Assembly (NCBI GenBank): GCA_964487565.1
Contig: CAZARN010000023.1
Location: 1-23,268 of the forward strand
Direction: 5' to 3'
DNA: 23,268 nt
Source of the DNA: Phil1 sp964487565
GTDB lineage: Bacteria > Bacillota > Clostridia > Christensenellales > CAG-138
Shown here: one piece after another, positions 6,339-13,223 of the stretch
Layout: the number at the start of each line of letters is the position of its first letter
Position numbering within the stretch: position 1 is the stretch's first letter
Notes under the pieces: model-generated
Database searches by the model: none
What the model saw: the letters and a program-made list of their open reading frames with translations, nothing else
What the model was told of the DNA's origin: nothing
Made by a program: the position numbers and the translations under genes

Positions 6339-7397
6339 ATGATGATTTCATATCGTGAAACGGAGGGATCCTGCATCAAGCCCTGGGTACTTATACCTGC
6401 ATACGAACCGGACGAGCGCCTGTTTGAGCTTACGCAGAAACTTTGCGGCACGTTCCCCGTGCTGATCGTCGACGACGGCAGCCGCGGCGACGGTTGCGGC
6501 GATGTGTTCGCGCGCTGTGAGGCGGCCGGCGCTGTCGTGCTGCGCCACAGCGTGAATCTCGGCAAGGGCGCGGCGCTCAAAACAGGCATTGCCCATCTGC
6601 AGCAGCTCGACGACGATTCGCCGGGCGTGATAACGGCCGATGCGGACGGTCAGCACACGCCGGAAGACATCGCGAAGCTTGCCGACGCGCTTGCCGCCCA
6701 TCCCAACGCGCTCATTTTGGGCGCGCGTGATTTTTCAAAGATGCCGCTCCGTTCAAGGGCCGGCAACACGATCACGCGCTTTGTCTATCGCCTTGCGACC
6801 GATCTTCCGGTCACGGATACGCAGACCGGTCTTCGCGCGATGCCCAAAAGCCTGTATCCGAAGCTTCTGGATCTTGGCGGGGAGCGTTACGAATATGAGA
6901 TGAACATGCTCCTTGCGCTCAAAAGCTGGGAAGCGGATTTCTTTGAGGTCAAGATCGCAACGATCTATATCGACAACAACAGCTCCACGCATTTTCACGC
7001 CCTCAGGGACGGCATTCGCGTGTTTTCGCGCGTGCTGCGTTACATCGCGTCCTCCCTCATAAGCACCGTCGTCGATTACGCCTTGTATATCGGCCTCATC
7101 GCCGTGGGGCTTGAGGCAATGTGGGCGTTCGCCGCTTCGCGCGCGGTGAGTTCCGTCATCAATTACGAGCTTAACTGCCGCGTTGTGTTCAGCACCAAAC
7201 CCGGTGTTTACAATGCCCTTGCCTACGCGGCGCTCGTCGCCTTCGTGATGCTCGTAGGTTCCCCTGCCGTGCAGCTTTTGTCCCGCGCCGGTATGAACGA
7301 GGTGCTTGCCAAGCTCATCGTCGACGTCGTGCTTTTCGCATTCAATTATTTCATGCAGAAATACTTCGTCTTCAAAAAGAAAAAGAGAGCCGCGTAA
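6339..7397 (+). CDS. Glycosyltransferase family 2 fused to GtrA-like membrane domain
   Basis: A protein of up to 352 residues. The first two thirds form a GT-A fold of the dolichol-phosphate mannose synthase type: VLIPAYEPD, LIVDDGSRGDG, LGKGAALKTG, the metal-binding TADADGQHTPED, LGARDF and TDTQTGLRAMP. The last ~115 residues, from about RYIASSLIS, are a four-helix GtrA domain thought to flip lipid-linked sugars. Together this suggests a polyprenyl-phosphate glycosyltransferase with built-in flippase for wall or exopolysaccharide decoration. The start is uncertain. ATG at 6339 or 6342 has no ribosome binding site, while GGAGGG (6362-6367) stands 7 nt before an in-frame ATC at 6375, from which the protein would begin like other members (IKPWVLIPAY). 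A strong terminator follows. Confidence 0.9.
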   Translation: MMISYRETEGSCIKPWVLIPAYEPDERLFELTQKLCGTFPVLIVDDGSRGDGCGDVFARCEAAGAVVLRHSVNLGKGAALKTGIAHLQQLDDDSPGVITADADGQHTPEDIAKLADALAAHPNALILGARDFSKMPLRSRAGNTITRFVYRLATDLPVTDTQTGLRAMPKSLYPKLLDLGGERYEYEMNMLLALKSWEADFFEVKIATIYIDNNSSTHFHALRDGIRVFSRVLRYIASSLISTVVDYALYIGLIAVGLEAMWAFAASRAVSSVINYELNCRVVFSTKPGVYNALAYAALVAFVMLVGSPAVQLLSRAGMNEVLAKLIVDVVLFAFNYFMQKYFVFKKKKRAA

Positions 7398-7432
7398 CGC
7401 GCCGGGCATCAGGCTGACGCGCCTTGCGGCGC

Positions 7433-7464
7433 CCGGAGGCCCGCCGTCGGCCGCCGGTTTTTTT
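7433..7464 (+). terminator. Rho-independent terminator of the GT2-GtrA gene
   Basis: CCGGAGGCC (7433-7441) and GGCCGCCGG (7449-7457) pair over 9 positions with one A-G mismatch around a 7-nt loop. Seven T follow (7458-7464). Confidence 0.85.
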
Positions 7465-7486
7465 ACGGCGCAGCGCATTCCCGGGA

Positions 7487-7516
7487 TTGAAGCGCCGGGC
7501 ATCGGTATGCTATGAT
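7487..7516 (+). promoter_or_regulatory. Promoter of the AGCS-like membrane protein gene
   Basis: TTGAAG (7487-7492) and TATGAT (7511-7516) are separated by 18 nt, a reasonable sigma-A promoter directly behind the preceding terminator. The start site would be about 20 nt upstream of the coding region. Confidence 0.6.
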
Positions 7517-7545
7517 ATTGCGAACGCACAACGGAAGGAGGATCG

Positions 7546-8817
7546 GTGTTGGCGCAATATTTCTGGGATCAGCCGATGTTTGTTCTGATCCTTCTCACAG
7601 GCGTATACTTCCGGGCAAGAAAGCAGAAAGTCTTTTCCCAGAATCTTCATAACGAATCGGACTTCGGTTTCTTTATAAACCGCTGTGACAGCCATATGCG
7701 CTGCCAAATGATCAAAAGCTTCCTCGGCGATCTGCCGGGCGGCGCATGTTTCCTGTCCTTTTCGATACTTTGGATCGCGATAAGGCTCGGCGGGGCTGGA
7801 GCCTTGTTGTGGTTCGCGGTTTTTACGGCGTTCACAAAAGGCGCAGCCGGCGCTTCCTCCGCGCTTTTCAGCTATTATTTTGCAAAAAGTCCGAATACTG
7901 ATCCCGCGATGACGCCCGGCGCCGCCCTGAGAAGGAAGCGTTTTGCCGGCGCGCGCGCAATCACCTTCGCGCTGATTATGCTCGAAAGCGTCATGCTCAT
8001 CGCCTGTCTGCACCCGCATGTGCTTTTTGCGGATGAAGCAGGCGTCGTATCGGTGTCGTTTCGCGTTTTTGCATGTATCGTCGGCGCGGCGCTGCTGCTT
8101 CTGTGCGTGTTTTACAGGTTTCCGGCGGCGGGGCTCATCCTGCCGGGCGCGTTCTGCGTATTCATCGTGTGCGCGATCTTTTTCAACGGACGCGACCTGA
8201 TGCTTGCCGCGAATATTATCATCACCGACGCCGTGCAGCTCAATCGCTGCGTATTCATATATTCCGGCATGGGATGGACGCGGATGCTCGGCGCCGGCGC
8301 TCTTCTGTGCGCAAGTTCGTTCCTTATGCAGACATATTTTCCCAGGGCAGATCACGACTGCAAATTTCCGCACGTCATGTATGATGCGGTTTATGCCGAG
8401 CTTCGTTCAACGTTCATGTGCATACTGCAATTTCTCATGGGCATGCTCATCCTTTGTTTTGAGCTTGAACCCATCGGCAACAGGCCGATCCAGCAGATCC
8501 TTTATTGCTTTGTCGGCGCCTTGAGCCTGTTCCAGATATACGCCGTGCTCAGACGTTTGAAGCGGAGCCTGTATTCAAGACCGGTTGCCGTTGTGTGCGC
8601 GCTTGCGGTATGGTTTGTCACATGGCGCATATGGCCTTCGGCGGCGGGACAGCATGACGTCATTATCGTCGTTACGGCGTTTGCATTCATCGCGCAGATA
8701 CTCTCCGTATTCTCGGACAGCGGGTGGTATTTTGCGCTGATGGAGGATTACCGCGACCGTTTTGTCTGGCACAGCGCGCCCCATCCGAATCTTTCCGGAC
8801 ACTTCACCGACGAATAA
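7546..8817 (+). CDS. Polytopic membrane protein, probably a divergent AGCS (sodium:alanine symporter) relative
   Basis: A 423-residue protein with around ten hydrophobic helices. The N-terminal FWDQPMFVLILLTGVYFRAR resembles the first helix of AGCS transporters (a tryptophan followed by a run ending in TGxYxxxR). GGAGALLWFAVFTAFTKGAA (residues about 82-101) matches the AGCS GGPGAxFWMW...GMATK segment. Other landmarks, such as the DT motif in the helix after the dipeptide-rich loop, are missing or altered. The family assignment is therefore an inference from two stretches; it may be a transporter that lost sodium or substrate residues. The start is GTG (7546) 4 nt after AGGAGG or TTG (7549) with better 7-nt spacing. 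It has its own promoter and no obvious operon partner; the oligopeptide importer begins 114 bases later. Confidence 0.7.
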   Translation: MLAQYFWDQPMFVLILLTGVYFRARKQKVFSQNLHNESDFGFFINRCDSHMRCQMIKSFLGDLPGGACFLSFSILWIAIRLGGAGALLWFAVFTAFTKGAAGASSALFSYYFAKSPNTDPAMTPGAALRRKRFAGARAITFALIMLESVMLIACLHPHVLFADEAGVVSVSFRVFACIVGAALLLLCVFYRFPAAGLILPGAFCVFIVCAIFFNGRDLMLAANIIITDAVQLNRCVFIYSGMGWTRMLGAGALLCASSFLMQTYFPRADHDCKFPHVMYDAVYAELRSTFMCILQFLMGMLILCFELEPIGNRPIQQILYCFVGALSLFQIYAVLRRLKRSLYSRPVAVVCALAVWFVTWRIWPSAAGQHDVIIVVTAFAFIAQILSVFSDSGWYFALMEDYRDRFVWHSAPHPNLSGHFTDE

Positions 8818-8831
8818 ACAGCGATTGTTTC

Positions 8832-8889
8832 AATTATGTGAATAATCACATCTTTCATTGATATTGTAATGACATTTCTAAATTATAAT
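8832..8889 (+). promoter_or_regulatory. Promoter/operator region of the oligopeptide importer operon
   Basis: An AT-rich spacer holds TATAAT (8884-8889) with only a poorly spaced TTGATA (8858-8863, 20 nt). Upstream lies the perfect inverted repeat TGTGA-ATAA-TCACA (8837-8850). The overlapping 15-mer AATTATGTGAATAAT (8832-8846) differs from the CodY box AATTTTCWGAAAATT at four positions. Control by a nutritional regulator is plausible but unproven. Confidence 0.5.
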
Positions 8890-8930
8890 CGTTAAAGCTA
8901 CAAATATAACAGCATCAGAAAGGGGGAACT

Positions 8931-9848
8931 ATGTTCAAATATTTCCTGAAAAGGATTGTATCCTCCCTGGTTACGATCTTCATGATCATCACGATCACGT
9001 TCTTCTTGATGAAGGCAATTCCCGGCAATCCCTTCACGGATGAAAAGATGCCAAACCCGGAAATACGCGCGGCGATGATGGAGAAATACGGTCTTGACAA
9101 ACCGTTGGTTTCTCAATATCTGCTTTATCTGAAAAACTTTATCAGAGGTGATTTCGGCGTTTCATACACGCGCGCAGGCATCACCGTGAACAAAGTCATC
9201 GCGGACGGCTTCCCCTATTCGCTCACAATCGGATTGTATTCCTCCCTGATCGTCGTGTTTGCGGGAATCGGGTTCGGCGTGATATGCGCCCTCAAGCAAA
9301 ACAAGTTCATCGACCGGCTTTTCATGGTGCTTGCAACGCTGGGCGCCACGATACCAAGCTTCGTGCTCGCGACGGGGTTCCTCTTCATTTTCAGCAAAAC
9401 GCTCGGCTTGGTGCCGTCATTCGGCGTTGATACCACCGCGGGATACATCGGGCCGATCCTCGTCATCGGCGCGTTCTCCCTTTCATTCATCACAAGGCTC
9501 ACCCGGACAAGCCTGCTCGAGGTGCAGCAGCAGGATTACATCCGCACCGCGCGCAGCAAGGGCATTTCGGAATTGAAAGTCACATACAAGCACGCCCTCC
9601 GGAACGCTTTGCTGCCCGTCATCACATACGTCGGCCCGATGGTCGCCTCGATCGTGACAGGTTCGTTCGTCATCGAAAAGGTGTTCGGCATACCGGGCGT
9701 GGGCAGCCTTTTCACAAACAGCATAATAAACAGGGATTATCCGCTCATCATGGGCATAACCGTGTTCTTTGCGATACTGCTCGTGATCGCGGTGCTTATC
9801 GTCGATTTCATATATGTGCTTGTTGATCCGCGGATCAAGCTGGACTAG
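8931..9848 (+). CDS. oppB: Oligopeptide ABC transporter permease (OppB/DppB type)
   Basis: A 305-residue inner-membrane permease with six predicted helices, forming the channel with OppC. It starts MFKYFLKRIVSSLVTIFMI, typical of OppB/DppB, followed by FxxxxIPGNPF and the extracellular loop KYGLDKPLVSQYLLYLKNFIRGDFGVSY. The EAA loop that docks on the ATPases is DYIRTARSKGISELKVTYKHALRNALLPV, with the conserved Gly. It ends in VDPRIKLD. Length is normal for the family. AGGGGG is 4 nt before the ATG. It is first in a five-gene operon (B, C, D, F, A), with only 8 nt to oppC. Peptide versus dipeptide or nickel specificity cannot be decided from the permease. Confidence 0.96.
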   Translation: MFKYFLKRIVSSLVTIFMIITITFFLMKAIPGNPFTDEKMPNPEIRAAMMEKYGLDKPLVSQYLLYLKNFIRGDFGVSYTRAGITVNKVIADGFPYSLTIGLYSSLIVVFAGIGFGVICALKQNKFIDRLFMVLATLGATIPSFVLATGFLFIFSKTLGLVPSFGVDTTAGYIGPILVIGAFSLSFITRLTRTSLLEVQQQDYIRTARSKGISELKVTYKHALRNALLPVITYVGPMVASIVTGSFVIEKVFGIPGVGSLFTNSIINRDYPLIMGITVFFAILLVIAVLIVDFIYVLVDPRIKLD

Positions 9849-9856
9849 GAGGAAAA

Positions 9857-11176
9857 ATGGAAAATACTCAACGCTGGCAGCCGGCCAACAAAAGCCTGCT
9901 GCAATCGGAACAGATCTCCCGCCCGAGCCTGACCTACTGGCAGGATTGCTGGCAGAGGCTCAAAAAGAACAAGAGCGCGCTGCTTTCGCTCATCGTGATC
10001 GTAATAATCGTGCTTTCCGCAATATTCGTACCGATGTTCTGGGATTTTTCATATGAACAGCAGACGCTTGAATTTGCGAACATACCCCCTCAGCTTGAGC
10101 TTTACGACCTTGGCGACGGCAATTACATTTACCTCACAAACGAATACAAGTGCATCGATACGGACGCCTCCGGCAATCTGCTTGCGGCATCCAACATGGT
10201 CAAGGACGACAAGACCAACCGCACTTATATATATGCCATCAACGACAAGCCGCTCATCGTCGATTACGGCGTGTATTTCAAGGCCAAGACCGAATATATC
10301 CAGCAGGAGGCAATCAACGCCTCAAGCGGGACGATCCGCGTTGCGGACGTCGAATACCTCAGGAACTATTTCGGTGAAAATGCGCCCGAAAGCGGCGTCG
10401 TCAGCCTTGAGGAAGCCAAGCGCATCCTCGACAAGAAGATCGATCGCTTCGTCGTTACATATGACGGCAATGTTGTGAAGCCCTTCAAGACCGTTTCCAA
10501 CAAGACCTATATCTGGGGCAGCGATTCGCTCGGGCGCGACGTGTTCATCCGCGTCATGTACGGCGCGAGGATGTCCCTGCTGGTCGGCGTTGTCGCGGCC
10601 ATCGTGAACTTCGTCATCGGCGTGCTTTACGGCGGCATCGCGGGCTTCTGCGGCGGCAGGGTCGACAACATAATGATGCGTATCGTCGATATCATAAGCT
10701 CCATCCCCATGATGCTTTACGTCATTCTGCTCATGGTCGTGCTGGGGCCCGGTCTTCAAAGCATTATCATCGCCATGGGCCTCACATACTGGGTTGGCAT
10801 GGCGCGCATCGTCCGCTCTCAGGTGCTGAGCATGAGAGAGCAGGAATTTGTGCTGGCGGCAACGCTTCTCGGCGTGCCCTCCAGAAAGATCCTCACCCGC
10901 CATCTCATACCCAACGCCATGGGGCCGATAATGGTTTCCATAACCATGCAGATCCCGAGCGCGATGTTCACTGAAGCTTTCCTGAGCTTCATCGGCCTTG
11001 GCGTATCCAAGCCTAAGGCATCCTGGGGCGCCCTCGCAAACGCCGCTCTGCCCGGATTGTATACCAATCCGTATCAGCTCTTCTATCCGGCGCTGATAAT
11101 GAGCATAACGATTCTCGCCCTCAACCTGTTCAGCGACGGTCTTAGGGATTCCCTGGATCCGAGGCTCAGAAAGTGA
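9857..11176 (+). CDS. oppC: Oligopeptide ABC transporter permease (OppC/DppC type) with large extracellular insertion
   Basis: A 439-residue permease, about 140 residues longer than a standard OppC (near 300). The cytoplasmic N-tail, with the OppC_N-type region around residues 28-60, leads into TM1 (about 41-60). About 130-150 residues of soluble, Tyr/Asp-rich sequence then precede the canonical WGSDSLGRDVFIRVMYGARMS (residues about 220-240) and five further helices. The EAA loop is REQEFVLAATLLGVPSRKILTRHLIPN. The C-terminus is the usual SDGLRDSLDPRLRK. AGGAGG directly precedes the ATG. The insertion would lie outside the membrane, where it could touch the binding lipoprotein. Similar long OppC forms exist in other Clostridia, from memory. 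The stop overlaps the oppD start. Confidence 0.95.
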   Translation: MENTQRWQPANKSLLQSEQISRPSLTYWQDCWQRLKKNKSALLSLIVIVIIVLSAIFVPMFWDFSYEQQTLEFANIPPQLELYDLGDGNYIYLTNEYKCIDTDASGNLLAASNMVKDDKTNRTYIYAINDKPLIVDYGVYFKAKTEYIQQEAINASSGTIRVADVEYLRNYFGENAPESGVVSLEEAKRILDKKIDRFVVTYDGNVVKPFKTVSNKTYIWGSDSLGRDVFIRVMYGARMSLLVGVVAAIVNFVIGVLYGGIAGFCGGRVDNIMMRIVDIISSIPMMLYVILLMVVLGPGLQSIIIAMGLTYWVGMARIVRSQVLSMREQEFVLAATLLGVPSRKILTRHLIPNAMGPIMVSITMQIPSAMFTEAFLSFIGLGVSKPKASWGALANAALPGLYTNPYQLFYPALIMSITILALNLFSDGLRDSLDPRLRK

Positions 11177-12210
11177 GTTTGGATATGTCGAAAAAGCTAT
11201 TATCAGTAAGGAACCTGAAAACCTCGTTCTTCACCCATGTGGGCGAGGTCAAGGCCGTGCGCGGCATAAGTTTTGATGTGAACGAAGGCGAAGTGCTGGG
11301 TATCGTCGGCGAGAGCGGAAGCGGAAAAAGCGTGACGAGCCTCAGCATAATGGGTCTGCTGCAATATCCCGGCCGCGTGGTCGACGGTGAAATACTCTTC
11401 GGCGGCGACGATCTGCTTGCATACAGCAAGGATCAGATGCGCAAGGTGCGCGGCAAGGAGATCGCCATGATATTCCAGGACCCGATGACCAGTCTCAACC
11501 CTGTGTATACCATCGGCAATCAGGTTATGGAAATGATCCTCGAGCACGAAAAGATGAACAAGCATCAGGCGCGTGAACGCGCGATCGAAATGCTCAAGCT
11601 CGTCGGCATCCCCGCCGCAGAAAAGCGCATCGACAGCTATCCGCACGAGTTTTCGGGCGGTATGCGGCAGCGCGTTATGATCGCGCTTGCCCTTTCCTGC
11701 AACCCGAAGCTGCTCATCGCGGACGAGCCGACGACGGCGCTTGACGTCACCATTCAGGCGCAGATACTCAACCTTATCAAAAAGCTCAACCGTCAGTTCG
11801 GCATGACCACCATGCTCATCACCCACGATCTCGGCGTTGTGGCCACCATTTGCGACAAGGTCGCCGTCATGTACGGAGGTCTTATCATGGAAAGCGGCTC
11901 CGTCGAGGACATATTCTACCGTCCGCGGCATCCGTACACAATGGGTCTTCTTGGCTCCATCCCGCATGTGGACGGGGGCGAAAAACAGCGCCTCATCCCG
12001 ATCGACGGGACGCCGCCCGATCTTATCAATCCGCCAAGCGGATGCCCGTTCCACGCAAGGTGCCGTTTCTGCATGAACGTATGCACGGAGGAAATGCCGC
12101 CTTATTACGATGAAGACAAGCACCGCGCGATGTGCTGGCTGCTCGACCCGCAGGCGCCGCGCAACAGCGAATATGAAGCGAGGAAAGGAGGCGTGCGCAA
12201 TGCCAAATGA
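11173..12210 (+). CDS. oppD: Oligopeptide ABC transporter ATP-binding protein (OppD/DppD type)
   Basis: A 345-residue ATPase that drives peptide import. Walker A is GESGSGKS (46-53), the Q-loop IFQDPMTSLNP (100-110), the signature SGGMRQR (161-167), Walker B LLIADEP (180-186) with TTALD, and the switch His is H218 in ITHD. The C-terminal oligopeptide domain contains PPSGCPFHARCRFCMNVC with four cysteines (C291, C297, C300, C304), a pattern linked to a [4Fe-4S] cluster in a DppD structure. The start may be GTG at 11173, overlapping the oppC stop as GTGA with GAGG 8 nt upstream, or ATG at 11185. The gene overlaps oppF by 11 bases. Confidence 0.96.
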   Translation: MSLDMSKKLLSVRNLKTSFFTHVGEVKAVRGISFDVNEGEVLGIVGESGSGKSVTSLSIMGLLQYPGRVVDGEILFGGDDLLAYSKDQMRKVRGKEIAMIFQDPMTSLNPVYTIGNQVMEMILEHEKMNKHQARERAIEMLKLVGIPAAEKRIDSYPHEFSGGMRQRVMIALALSCNPKLLIADEPTTALDVTIQAQILNLIKKLNRQFGMTTMLITHDLGVVATICDKVAVMYGGLIMESGSVEDIFYRPRHPYTMGLLGSIPHVDGGEKQRLIPIDGTPPDLINPPSGCPFHARCRFCMNVCTEEMPPYYDEDKHRAMCWLLDPQAPRNSEYEARKGGVRNAK

Positions 12211-13189
12211 CAAACTGCTCGAGATCAGCGACCTCACAAAATTCTTCTATAAGACGCAGGGCTTCATCGTAAAAAAGAAGCAGATCGTGAAATCCGTGGA
12301 TCATGTGAGCTTCCACATCCTGCGCAACGAAACCTTCGGCCTCGTCGGTGAATCAGGCTGCGGCAAAACTACCGTCGGCCGCACGATAACAAGGCTTTAC
12401 GAGCCCACGGAGGGCAAGATCATATTCGAAGGCAACGATATCAGCAGCCTTTCCAAAAAAGACCTGTTGCCATATCGCAAAAAAATGCAGATGATCTTTC
12501 AGGATCCGTATGCCTCCCTCAACCCGAGGATGACCGTTATGGATATCGTGCGCGAGGCGCTTGATCTGCATTCGGATCTTGTCACAAAGGATGACAAAAA
12601 CCGCAGGGTTTACGAGCTTCTCGACCGCGTCGGCCTCATGCGCGAACACGCCAATCGCTATCCGCATGAATTTTCCGGCGGGCAGCGTCAGCGCATAGGC
12701 ATCGCCAGAGCGCTTGCGGTGGATCCCGAATTCATCGTTTGCGACGAACCTATCTCCGCGCTTGACGTTTCAATACAGGCGCAGGTCGTCAACATGCTCG
12801 AGGACCTGCAAAGCGAGTTTGGCCTCACTTATCTGTTCATCGCGCACGACCTTTCCATGGTGCGTCATATTTCGGACAGGATCGGCGTGATGTATCTCGG
12901 CAAGCTTGTCGAGATGGGCGAAAGCGAGGAGATATACAAGCATTTCCTCCATCCATATACCGAAGCGCTTCTTTCCTCCGTTCCGCTGCCCGATCCGCAG
13001 CTTGCACGCGAAAAGGAACAGATCGTGCTTCAGGGCGATATACCAAGCCCGATCGATCCCCCTTCCGGCTGCCGCTTCCGCACCCGCTGCCCAAAGGCAA
13101 GCGCCATCTGCGCGGAGCAGGAACCCGAGATGAGGGACGCCGGTAACAATCATTTTGTTGCGTGTCATTCAGTGAATATCAGTGAATGA
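12200..13189 (+). CDS. oppF: Oligopeptide ABC transporter ATP-binding protein (OppF/DppF type)
   Basis: A 329-residue second ATPase of the importer, pairing with OppD. Walker A is GESGCGKT (50-57), the Q-loop IFQDPYASLNPR, the signature SGGQRQR (159-165), Walker B FIVCDEP (178-184) with ISALD, and the switch His is H216 in IAHD. The C-terminal domain has PPSGCRFRTRCPKASAIC with only three cysteines, unlike the four of OppD. The ATG at 12200 follows AGGAGG by 8 nt and overlaps the end of oppD, so the longer frame from 12110 is rejected. A 34-nt gap without a terminator leads to the binding-protein gene. Confidence 0.96.
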   Translation: MPNDKLLEISDLTKFFYKTQGFIVKKKQIVKSVDHVSFHILRNETFGLVGESGCGKTTVGRTITRLYEPTEGKIIFEGNDISSLSKKDLLPYRKKMQMIFQDPYASLNPRMTVMDIVREALDLHSDLVTKDDKNRRVYELLDRVGLMREHANRYPHEFSGGQRQRIGIARALAVDPEFIVCDEPISALDVSIQAQVVNMLEDLQSEFGLTYLFIAHDLSMVRHISDRIGVMYLGKLVEMGESEEIYKHFLHPYTEALLSSVPLPDPQLAREKEQIVLQGDIPSPIDPPSGCRFRTRCPKASAICAEQEPEMRDAGNNHFVACHSVNISE

Positions 13190-13223
13190 TAAAAATAACG
13201 CATAAAGCAAAGGAGCAACAGCC

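Noticed and set aside
7510..8373. Minus-strand open frame of 287 codons opposite the AGCS-like gene
   Set aside because: The plus-strand frame has a membrane-protein hydrophobicity pattern, a promoter and a ribosome binding site; the antisense frame is charged low-complexity sequence.
8818..8930. Riboswitch upstream of the peptide importer
   Set aside because: The spacer is AT-rich and short, with no conserved aptamer core or terminator pair that I recognise.
12110..12199. Upstream extension of oppF
   Set aside because: The ATG at 12200 has an AGGAGG at ideal spacing and gives the normal N-terminus; the extension overlaps oppD in another frame.
11203..12237. Minus-strand open frame of 344 codons opposite oppD
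   Set aside because: It mirrors a conserved ATPase gene and has no ribosome binding site or family motif.
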